NCBI GenBank assembly: GCA_022410635.1
Contig: JAJVDF010000209.1
Span: 517,678-581,677, forward strand
Source: Tretioscincus oriximinensis
Taxonomy: Eukaryota; Chordata; Lepidosauria; Squamata; Gymnophthalmidae
Direction of reading: 5' to 3'
DNA length: 64,000 nt
The notes beneath the pieces were generated by a model. The model had not been told where the DNA came from and ran no database searches. It saw only the letters and a list, made by a program, of their open reading frames with translations. Position numbers and translations under genes: made by a program. Shown here in pieces: positions 27,201 through 39,200 of the stretch. Every line of letters begins with the position of its first letter. Positions within the stretch are counted from its first letter, which is position 1.

Positions 27201-30200
27201 GATAATGGCTTCAAATAGGTTATGTTAAGGTTTCTTAAAGTCCAAGAATCATGTACAATTAAGCTTAGCTTTCCTTCATATCGACACTTTGTCCCATCTT
27301 TCATCACATATCATTAAAAAAGCATCTCTGAGGAGACTTGAAGATTGTTCTGAGATAGACTCTTCACATGTTAATATGTATCTCTTCCCAATTAGACATT
27401 TCAGGCTAGAAAATATGGATTAGAGATACAATGAGAACACAGATTTCTGTCTTTGGGGTACTTCTTAGCTGTTTTTACCATTAACACAATATTAGTTTTT
27501 TTGATAAGGTATTTTTTTAAAAAAATGGTCATGAATTAAAACAATATCTGAAGGTGGGAAAGAAGAAGGCACTACTTCAACCAAAAGTTTTAAAGATAAT
27601 AAAGTAATCTGTGGTTCAAAGTTTGGAATGGCGTATACCATAGTAGTTATGCGTTTTTTATGGTATGCTAGATCCAAACTATGGGCCCCACCCTCCTGTA
27701 GAATAAATTTGCATTATTCAAGTGTTTGAAAGATAGAACACTCTTCTGGATTTAAATGATGTAGGTAATTTTCACATTTTTGTGATTTTGGAAGGAAATA
27801 GGCAAGATCTTTATCTGTTTCATTTTTTAATTTTTAAAGGGTCAGTATTTTTGGTGATAGTTTTTTGCATACATTTTTTCCCCTTATGAGTGGATTATTT
27901 CCTGAATCAAATTTCCTAAATCATATTTTTTAAACTGATATCAAAGAGGGGTCCATTACTTTACCTTGGGAAATGTTATCTCCGAAATGCATAATATCAA
28001 CGGCTTATTCAGAAACTTAGATGAGGGATCTTTTTTGTTTGTAAATCTTCACATTTTAATAACTTTATGACAGAGGTAATTACTTTTTCTCTGAAATGTT
28101 CCTTTCTAGAAACTTGAGGCAGACATTCTTGAAGTTACAGGAAGCAAAGAAAAGGCACTTCAGGAGCTCCAACAACAAAGGGAGCAATGTACGGATCTGA
28201 ACCTTAGAACTGCTGAACTGAGCAAACAGATTGATTCGGAAAGAGAAACGTAAGCTAAATATCTTAAATAGTTGAATATAGTACAGTAGGCCATATTGAT
28301 CTTATGTTTTAGGCTTTCTCCTTCATAGATACTTCCTATGTTGATGATCAGTCTGTATAATCTGTTCAAGTATGTGACGTTTACAAAAGCATTTGGCAAG
28401 AGATGTTTTAAATTGTGATGTGCTTATAATATGTCATCTTCTGAACAAAATTCTTCACAAATGTAAGGTTCTGGCTCTGATATGTCTGTTTTTCATTGTA
28501 TAAAGTGTCACTGATTATGATTTGCAATTAATGCTAAAGTTTATGATGCAATGTTTTGCGTTACGTGAATTTGAAAGATTTAATTAGAATTCAGATAACT
28601 CATAGTGGCTAAACATTTTATGAAAAACTTGTGTATTTATAAATCGGGTAGCAGTATTTTTTTTAAAAAACTTTGTGAGATATAAAAATAATGGTGCTTG
28701 TCATTGTGTTGTTTAGCTGGTATAAAACAAAACATTACCTAACTAATAATATTAGTTTGAATGTGCCATATAAATCTGAATGAATTGTTCTGTTATGCAG
28801 TTGTAGTTCAACACTGAATTACTTTTGATCTAGTTTTATATCTCTGTAGGTTATCTAGTGCCAAATTAGAACTACAGAAGAAATGTGACAGTTTAGAAGA
28901 AGCCAGGCAGCAGATAGCAAAGCAAGAAGAAGAAAATGCAAGACTGAAAATGGATGTTGAGAAACTGCATCAGGATGCAGATAAAAATCATAAGGAATAT
29001 GATGGAAAACTGCAAGTGGTATCAGGGGATTTGCGGAAAGTGAAGTTGGAAAAAGATGCACTGTTAAAAGAACTCGAAGTCATCAAAAACAAATTGTTAA
29101 AAAGCACAGAATCTTTGAAAGAAGCAAAAGATGAATTGGAAAGAGAAAAACAAAAAGGAAAGGCAGCAGTTGCAGAAATAGTGAGTCATATTTCTTTAAC
29201 AGAAGTTTCCTATGTGGCTGATTTATGCTTCTATAATTCTAGATGCATATTACTTCCTGCTGTGAACATTTAAGACAATGTTGGCATTGGTAATAAGCAA
29301 TTAATATATATTTAAACAATATATTTTCCCCTAAGTGTGGTACTGATTAGAGCCAGACATCAGTGTGGTGTGGTGTTTCTATCACCCCTCTCAACAGGAA
29401 AGGGAGTGGGAATCCGGGGCAAGGCCTTCTCAGTGGATGCCCCTAGTCTATGGAATAGTCTCCCTCTCGGTCACCATCATTGTATTCTTTTAGAAGATTT
29501 TTTAAGACACACCCTTTAACTTGGTCTTTGGTTAAAGGAATGCCCTATTTCTTCCCACCTTCAGATACTGTTTTGACACAGTTTTATGTCATTTTTGTAC
29601 TGTTGTTTTCATTGTTGGCCATTCTGAGGTCTTCGGATAAAGGGCAGGGTATAAATAAATAGATAAATTTAAATAATATTGGAAAACCGAAATGGAAAAA
29701 TGTATTAAAACATTGATAAGAAGCATTTTTCTAAAACCTGCATACCCTATGTAAGAAAATAATGTATGCTACCAGGGCTTTTTTTGTGGCGGAATGCGCC
29801 GGAGCGCAGTACCGGCACCTTTTATTTAGGCGGGAGGGGCGGGCGGGGCCGCCCCCCCGCCCTACCCCCCGCCCGCCCCCGCCCGCCTAAATAAAAGGTG
29901 CCGGTACTGCGGAGTTTAGGCGGGCAGGGGGGCAGCGGTAGCGGTAGCGGGGGGTACTGCGGAGTTTAGGCGGTACTGCGGAGTTTAGGCGGGGGTGCCC
30001 CCCGCTAATGCCACCCCCCCGCCCTGCCCCCCGCCCGCCGGCGTTAGTACCATCACCTTTTTTATGGAAAAAAGCACTGTATACTACTATACTGTATTAT
30101 CTTCATTTTGTGCAAATTAAGTTAAATATTCAATGACAGAAAGATTTCACATATATGCTACATAATAGGACTTTATACATCAGCGTAGAAAGGCCTATGT

Positions 30201-33200
30201 TACTAAATAATAAAACAGTTTTTTTGAAATAATGCTTATGATACGGTATTCTATACTGGCATCCATTATGAAAATGTAATAAAAATGTTTACAAAATAAT
30301 TCTTTCTCACACAGGAAAAATCTTGTCAAGAAGCTAAACATCAACTTGAACTGCAGTCAGAATCCATAGCTAAGGAACAGAATGAACTAAAAAACTCACT
30401 AGAGAAACAGGAAGGGGTAAGGATTGTTTGATCACAGATGGAAAAAATCTTAGTTTATGATAACTTTATCCGAGTTAAATCCTTCAGAAATGACATACCA
30501 AATTTCACTTTCAAAATTAAATAATTCCCTTGTGTGAATTTCATGCTAAGCAGGATGGCATGTTGCGACATTTTTTTCATAGTTTTTTCAGGTACATGTT
30601 AAAAATAGAATTGCAGTGACAACAAATTATTAATTTGTTTAAACAGTTAAAATTATACTATACTAGTTATAATAGAGATAACATGCAGCCCTACATATTT
30701 GTGTATAGATCTCCAAAGTGCTGGCAGCAGAGCTTGAGTCTGCTCATTCACAAGTCTTGAGCATCCAAAGTGCTATGAAAGAAAAAGAAAAGAATGAACA
30801 GCAGCTGCAGTTGAAGGTGAAAGAATTGAAGGAATCCTTTGAACTGAAGAAAAAGCAAAATGAAATGCAGCAAGCAGAATTAAAAACAACACTCTTGGAA
30901 AAGGTATTATTGTTCTTCCTGCGGGTCCAAGGGAAAGATCTCATTTTCAAGATATAGACTATAGACTAGATATTGACCTATAGATCTAAAGGAGATCTCA
31001 AATGACTAATTTAATTCAGTTTGACACAGACCTAATTTAGTGGTCATTTTAAGGCATTGCTTATTGAGATGGATGTGAGAACATTATGATTTTGAATTGT
31101 ATTACTCAACTGTTGTTTGAGAAGGATTTTATTTATTTATTTTATTTTAAATTATTTATATCCCTCCCTTCACCGTTGATCCCAGGGCAGGTAACAAAAG
31201 ATTAAAAAAATTAAAAAGATGCACCTTTTTAACCTGGTCTTTTGTTGAAAAAATGCCATTTTTCGTCTTACTGTTTCAATATGTTAATTTTGTATTGTTG
31301 TTTTTATTGTTAGCTGCCCTGTGACTTTTATGTATATAATAAATGAATAAATCTGGATCAAAAATGGTGCTTAGTCCAGGGATAAAATTAGGCCAAGGTT
31401 CTTAGAACAGGGATGAAACTTTGAACTACTTATGTAAGCTATAGATTTTGAAACTAATTTGCAGAAAATTTTAAAATATCAGGGTTGTGGCAGTGCCTAT
31501 AGGTACATGATATAGGTTTCATGGAAATTTGAGGTTATAATAAGACAACTAATGTTTTGATGTGTATGTCATTATAAATGCTGTTAAATTTGACAATCCG
31601 AAGGGCCTATATTTCGCCCTCATTTAATTTCTACTAAGCAAGATTTTCCTGTCATTTAAATATTTTAAAATTTCTACCTTTCATCTTTGCTATGGATAGA
31701 CGTTGCTTTGCTACTTCTAGCGGAAGCTTCTTGTGTGCTGTTACTGCATTATAGCTGTCAGTCAATGCTGTGCAAATACATTACATGAACATAGTGAAAG
31801 CTCATTTCATTATCAATGTACTGGGTAACCAAAGTGTTGTTGTTGTGGTGCAGACCACACAAAATTTGCCCTAGGCTGTTACAGGTGGGAAGTGCTGGGA
31901 AGAAGTAATTCCCTTCCTTAAATCTGATCCAACAGTGGGCTGGCGGTACATCAACATGGCATTGTGCCTGTCTGCTGCTTTGGCTGTTGTGTGATTGGCT
32001 GTTGGCTTTTTTAATGTGCCTGGAGGCTCTTCAAGATTAATCACTGTAGGCGACACACATTTTTGAATTTGGACCAATAGTTCCTTATCACCTTGAACTA
32101 CCATCAGATGTTAAATGCACATGACTGCACAGGTGTTCCTTTTGCTCAAGGTTCACTTTATTTTGATAACAACAACTGCTGCATTTTATGGATTTAGTAG
32201 TTTAAAAAGAGTTCCATGGATTATACGTCTATGTCTTCCCTTATCCTAAATACTCTATAGCTTTAAGATAAATGTATTTTGTATATACTTTTATTAGGCA
32301 GAGCTGGAGAATAAACTGCAACAGCAGATAACACTGTCAGCACAAGAGCTTACAGCAGAGAGAGAGAAGATAGCAGAGCTACAGAAAAACCATAAAAAAA
32401 CCCTGGAGAATATGGAAAAACTTCAGCTAGATTTTTATGGGAAAGAATCAGAACTCCTAGCTACACGACAAGATCTTAAGGTACATTAGTCTTGTTCCAG
32501 ATTATATACTTTCCTTTTTTGTGTGATGTACAAATAAAAAAATCTTTTAGTTAAAACATAAAGTGAATTCTGTAGCAAAATGTTCCTGAGTGAAGTGTCT
32601 GGTTATCTTTGTGTATTTTAAAAAAATAAAAAACTCTTTTTTCCTGTTAAGTTGTAATTTATACCTATTTTTAACAGTTATTTCCATATCCCTTAAATTT
32701 ATATTACAGTTGTTCTCGTCTCATACACTCCTAAGATGCTCTGCTATTCTGCCATTCATGCTTACTAAAAATTTATATAATAGTCCAAATATTGCCTTAA
32801 AGTTCTTCATTTTTTCCTTCATGATTTTCAAAATCCATTATTTTCTTCCCTATTTAAATCATTCAATAGCTCTCTTAAAAACCACTCAATAGTCCCTAAT
32901 TTCCCCCTCTATAATTCTATCTCTCTTGCAGCTGGTTCTCCATTCCTCCTATATAGTTATTAAACTTGAACTATTAATCTTTGCTGGTTTCCTTCAGTAT
33001 TTTGAGTGATTCATGGCAATAAGCTGAGTGTAATGGGATTTGCAGTAAATAGGGTTAAGATTGCATTATTTGCAGTAATATTGACTGTCCATGCTTTAAG
33101 ATATGCTGATGAGGTCCTCCTGGTTGCACCACTACTTTCAATAATAAAGGGGATGGACACTGGCCCTTCTTGGTAGTGTCTCCTAGACTATGGAATAGTT

Positions 33201-36200
33201 TCCCCTTGCGGTGTCCCAGGATTCTTCATTGCAGGCCTTTAGAAAGTTATTGAAGATGCATCTTTTTAGCCTGGCCTTTGACTGAAGAGAGAGCTATCCC
33301 TCCCCAATTTCTGGCTCTGTTGCTTTTTTAATATGTTTATTTTGTACGCTGTTTTTATTAATGTTATCTGCCACAAGATCCTCTGTTGTAGAGTGGGAAG
33401 CAGTTAACATGTGTGGTTATGGCACCATCTGCTGGAATATTTGGGGAAATAATTTTTTACTTTTTTTAATATGCTAATAATAATTTTTATGTTGTAAATA
33501 ACTGGAGCGTCTTATATTTAGTTCTAAAATGAAAACAACCTTATCAAATAGCAGCAGTGCCAAGGTCTTTAATATTAGATATTAACAAAGGGGTTACAAA
33601 TTCTTTAAATTGTTTGGTTTTTAAAATTGGTGATTCCAAAAATGTCATGCAATGTGGCAAGTCAACTTCAGGACCGAATCGTCATCTATCTGAATGGAGT
33701 GGTCTTTGAAAATCATTTCAAGTTGACAAATGTATAGAAGAAGAAGGGGGAGAAGGGAGAGAAGGAGGAGGAAGGTTCTTATATCCCGCTTTTCTCACCT
33801 TACATAGGGACTCAAAGCAGTTTACAAGAGTATTTTGTCCGAAGGCTCACATTCTATCTTCCCCACCAGGCTGTGGTAGTTCCCATGTATCTACTTGTGG
33901 TCAGTTGCAATTTCTTGCAATTCTTGCTTTCGAATTTCTTGCTTTTCGAATGCACTGTGGGGCAAGAATGTTCTTTAAACTATTAACTGCAAGTGAATGA
34001 AAGACAGGGCAGCAAGGCGGGATGTGCTGGGTTGGAACAGCTGGAAGCAGCCTATTTATACTGCTCCTTACCATTCCTAACAGCATGGGACAACTTTTGT
34101 ATAGTTGTTAAACTGTCCGTAGCATCTAAGTTTCAGGAATGGGCAGAATGCCTGGAGGACTGGCATTGCAGTCCAAGTGGATTGCAGTGTAAATAACACA
34201 TTCCTGTAATTTGCCTGGGTAAAGTACGAAAAGATCATAAGCGGGTGTGGTTCCTTGATATGCTTACCTTAATTGAAGATCTTACATTATATTTGATATG
34301 GAATAAAACAGGTATTCTTCTTTCGGACTTTATAGCTCCTAGCTATAGATGTAAGTAGACAGACGGAAAAGGACAAACTGTAGTTCTTTTATGATATGGA
34401 ATCATTACTTTATGTCTGCTCATGAAAAATGAAACAGCTTTTTCATTGCAATGCTCTTTTTTGGCAAAGGATGAAATAATTCTTTATACGTTATATGCTA
34501 ATCATTATAGCAATAGTTTTGGAAGTTCATAGTATGGTTTTGCATCTGGTGAGAGATGAGAATCCAGATCAAAAACATGTCAAAGAGTATTCTTGGTGTT
34601 CAGCTTGTTATAAGGATGACTCATGTCCTGCTGTTTATCTAAACATTTGTGATGATCTCAGCTAGCTACATGCTGTTTGAACTAACTCACAAGCATCTTG
34701 GCTTCTGGGATGAGAAAATCATACGACTGAGGCATGAATGGCTTAGGTGTTAAGAGTCAGTCTTTCATGTACTCAAAGCCCTCTGTCGGTCATGGAGTGG
34801 GTTGAGCGCCCTTTATTGGTCTCAGCTTCAGCAAACTCAGCCTCAACAAACTCAGGTATATTTGCAATCTGTATTTCAAGTAGATTCATGAGTACCATCA
34901 CTAATCTGTTTGGGAAGATAGACTAGATATAAGACTTTGGGTCAGAATTAACTTTGTAAGCTGCTCTGAACACTGAAAGTGGGGGTATAAATGCCAGCGT
35001 CTTCTTCTGCATCTTCCCTATAAACTTGACAATAGCACAATATAATCACTGGATCGTACATTTATTGAGTTGGGCAGGGCATAAAAGCCATGTTTCCTCA
35101 AATTGTATGTCACTTCACTGCATTATTTTGATTCTGATTACTCGTGGCACTTCAGCTTTTTTTCACTCTTAAAATTCAGTCTATAGAAGAAAAACTTGCT
35201 TTGGCACAGGAGGAACTCATCGCAAACAGAAATCAAATTAATAACCATAATCAGCTGATTAAAGAACTCAAAGCTACAAGATCTACACTAGAGCAGGATG
35301 TGTCTAAAAAGGAAATACAATTGAAAGAACAGGAGAAACAACTGCAGGAGGTGCAGAAAGACAAGGTACTTGGTTTTTCCCTATCGTGGTGAATGTTTGA
35401 GAGTCTGGTAGCACTTTAGAGCTTAACAGAAAAACAAAAAAGATTTCATAGACCCTGGGTGCATCCAGATGACTGCTTTTTAAATGTTATTTCTTAAAAT
35501 GACACAATAGAAATGCATGGTCATTACTGACAGTCCACAAGCTAAATAGTTTTGCCTTCCCCATTAATCTGTCTGCATATGTGATTTGTAGCTTTCAATT
35601 GGCTCTTCTGTTTCACTTCTGCCATTGGATGCTAGGCAAAAAAAGTCTTTCAAAGACTTTTAGCCATGGAAAAAAGTCCCGTTACACTTGTCTGTTTTGT
35701 GAGGCAGCAAATGAGTTTTTTATGCACTGGCATTGTTTTTTTTTCCAGAAAAAAGGCAGCTGACAGAGCTCTAAAGCCTCCAATTGCAGCTGAATCAGGC
35801 AGTCAAAGGCTTGTGAGGCAGGGCTGATCCCAACAACCCTCACAAACCAGAAGCTGCATTAAAGGGTAGCATGAAAAAATGTAATTGCAACCCCTCTTAG
35901 CACTACCACAGCTGGATCCTTGCAATTAAAAAGCCTCAATATCATGGTTTGCTAGAGTCAGAAAATAAATGTGTACTTGCAGCCTATGCCTGATGCATTT
36001 GATGGGCTAGGTTTAGTCTGCAAAAGCTTATGCTACCAATCTTTTTCTCTCTGTTACGCTCTAAGAAGCTACTGGACTTTGCTTATAGATCCAGACTAAC
36101 ATAGCTATTCTTTGAACTCAACCATCATGATGTACGTTTGGATTTTTATTAATGTTTTGAATAGGATTCTGAATCTTCTTCCTTCCCTCCACTATATCAG

Positions 36201-39200
36201 ATATATTAGAACATGATTGCAAACTTGTATCACCATCAGAATGTGTGCAAAATTTGTTCGTATCATTTTGGAGTTTATGTTCATGTAAATGTGCTACTTT
36301 CAGTTACACTGTCTGACATGTAAACTTAAATATATTAAATACTAAAAATAGCTAAATTTATCCAGGAATAATACAGGAGATGAGTCTGTATTCCAGGTCT
36401 TCATTGGAAGAGTTAGATTGTAAACTACTCTTTTACCATGTCTGTAGTTTTATGTACAATTTTCAACTACTGTTGAACTTTGGACTGTTCTTCTAAGTAA
36501 ATTTACATTAATTTCCACTGCTTCTGCCCATCATTCATAATCTTTTGCTCTGGAATCCCTGCTAAATGGTGTATTATAATCAGTGCTTGTTAGAATACTG
36601 CTTCTGAAGGAAAGAAGTACTTTACAATAAGAGTTTTAAGAGATTTTCGTATTCCCATATATTGAAATATCTTTTAAACATTCTTGTTTATTTTCCTCTC
36701 CTCTTCAAAGGCTACAAAAGAAGCAGAACTGGTGAATGAAAAATCCAAAACAACAGAGCTACAGAATATAAATAGTACAAAGGAAAAAGAAAATACAAAG
36801 TTGAGGGAAGAAGCTAGAATACGCAAAAAAGAATTTGAGAAGGTAAGTTACTGTTCTATTAAAGTTTTAATAATTATTCATTCCCAAGTTGTGGTTTGCT
36901 TATTTCAGAATGAATCATGTTTACTTTACAGCCTCACCCCCACCAGTAACCCTCCTTCAGCTGTATTCAAAGGAAATTTCTAGAAGGCACACAAAGATCT
37001 AAATTACTTGTGAGCTGTTGTGTATTATGTCAATATGGAGGCTTGCTGCTGAAAGTATGACACTTTTGCAAAAGGAGAAGATAATCCATTGGAACTTTCA
37101 GTTGGAAGCAACATTCCATAGTGCTGTATGATGCTATGTGCTGCCTTCTTTCTGTATCTAGCTAAGAAGCAAATCTCTACTTGCAACTTCTCTTGAAGGT
37201 TATCTGGAAAACTACAATTAGTTCAAAATGCTTCTTGTGATTGTCATCATAAATATGGCTATATACCTTTGCTGATATCACATTTTGTTTCCAAACCTAA
37301 TTCAATATTGCACCACGCTGATTGCAGGAGTTTCTATAAGAGCTCATTTAATATGAATCCTTAGAGACCTGCTTGCTTGAAGATCCAATTCAATATATTA
37401 ATGTTGATACTTGAAGCTTTGAATGAAGGCTTGTGACCCAAATACTTAAAAAGAAGGTTTTTGCTTCTATAGATCTGCTCGTTGTTGTTGTTAATGTTTA
37501 TTTATATAGTGCTAACCATTAATTGCTAAGCACTGTAATTAAGATCTTCTGATGAGATTTTCATATCCCATGATGAATTTGAGGAGTAGCACCTTAGAGA
37601 GCTTTTTTAGTTTGCCATCAAAACTTATAAAATAATCTCATCACAAAGATGCTCCAGGGAACAGAGCTCCACGTTGGCAAGAATTTTACATTGAAAAATT
37701 AGGGAGCTCTTATTCATAGAGTTACACTTGTAGACCCTGTTGGGAATGAGGAAGGTGATTTTTATGAGATCCTTTGTTTTGAATGGCTTTTGCTTTGCAG
37801 GGTTTAGTGGAAATTGCTTACTTCTCCTTATTTTTATTATTTTTATTATTATTTAATATTTAATATTTATTTTTCATTTTTTAATATTTATTCCAACCTC
37901 TTGTGAAAGCATATTTGCTTTACCTATCGTTTAGTGATTTGTATCTATTTTATTTTGATTTTTTTCTACTATATTTTACATGGAATATATGAGATTGGGT
38001 CTTTTCTATGCTTGCTTTCATTACAATAACTTCTTTTTAAAATATCTGTTGTGTATTATTTATTTCATCTGTATTTGAGCAGTCCAATAGCCTAGTTAAC
38101 AGTCTTCTTCTAATGCATAAGTTTTATTACTGATCATTTAAAATGTATAGTGCTAGATAATTTTTTCTGTCTCAGATACTTAAATCTTACTTCTTACATA
38201 TGGGACATAACACAGTTTGAAACTTGGCTTTTTTAAAAAATGGGAATACTATGTGTTTTAACAGGAGACAGCAGATCTAAAGGATGCTAAGGAACTGTTG
38301 ATTAAACAGAAACTAGAATTACAGGGGAAAGTGGATATCATCAATTCAGCTCTTGAAGAGGAGAGAAAGAATCAGGAAATGATAAAGGAGCAGTTGAAAA
38401 AGAAAGAAGAGGAATGGAAGAATAAATGGGCTCAGTTGGAAGCAAAACTGGTTGGTATCTATATCTAAAAATGAGAGTGTTTAATATTCAAATTCTTAAA
38501 CGTAAATATGAGTTTTACAGATCCCATTAATGAAATTATTTTTCATTGATTCAGTTTTTCAAAGAGGTATGTCCAGTTTACTGCAGTTTTCATTCAAATG
38601 TTCATTTTGTGAGATAATTTCTCCTCCTCTCTTCAGCTTCAAAAATCTTCTGTGTTTTTCCCCCAAAATAATTCAATTTCATTTATCAATGCTTTCATTT
38701 CATTTATCAATTTTATGCTTCCTTATTAAGAAGATTTCTTATCATTAATCTGAGTTCTTACTTGGATGATATGATTTAAATTTAATTTGTCTACCATATA
38801 CTGGCAAGAATTTCCCATTAAAAAAGGAAGGGGCTCTGATTCCTAGAGTTACACTTATAGAGTGCTTTCCTGACAGGAAGGGGAAGGAGATTTTTACAAA
38901 TCCCTGAACAGTATAGGATTTAGTAAAAATCCCTCTCTCCTTCTCCATGTGTTGAAGTCGCTTTCAAAAATGGAAGGACTTTGGATTTTGTGTTTCCTGG
39001 AGATAGATAACGTTTGGCTTGGCCTTCTTGATTTACTAAGATTTACATTGTAAATCTTACTCTTGTTTTCTTTCTCTTGTTTTAGCAAGCTGAGGTCAAG
39101 GAAAAAGATGACCAGTGTAAAAGCCATGAAGAGGCTCAGAGCAAGCTCAATATGCAGATAACAGCTTTAAATGAAAATCTTGGAACAGTGAAGAAGGAGT

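Larger units (their letters stand above)
25392..28109. other. EEA1 intron 17
   Basis: Largely featureless AT-rich intron. Only the small repeat remnants at 25935, 27012 and 27530, listed separately, are visible. Confidence 0.6.
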
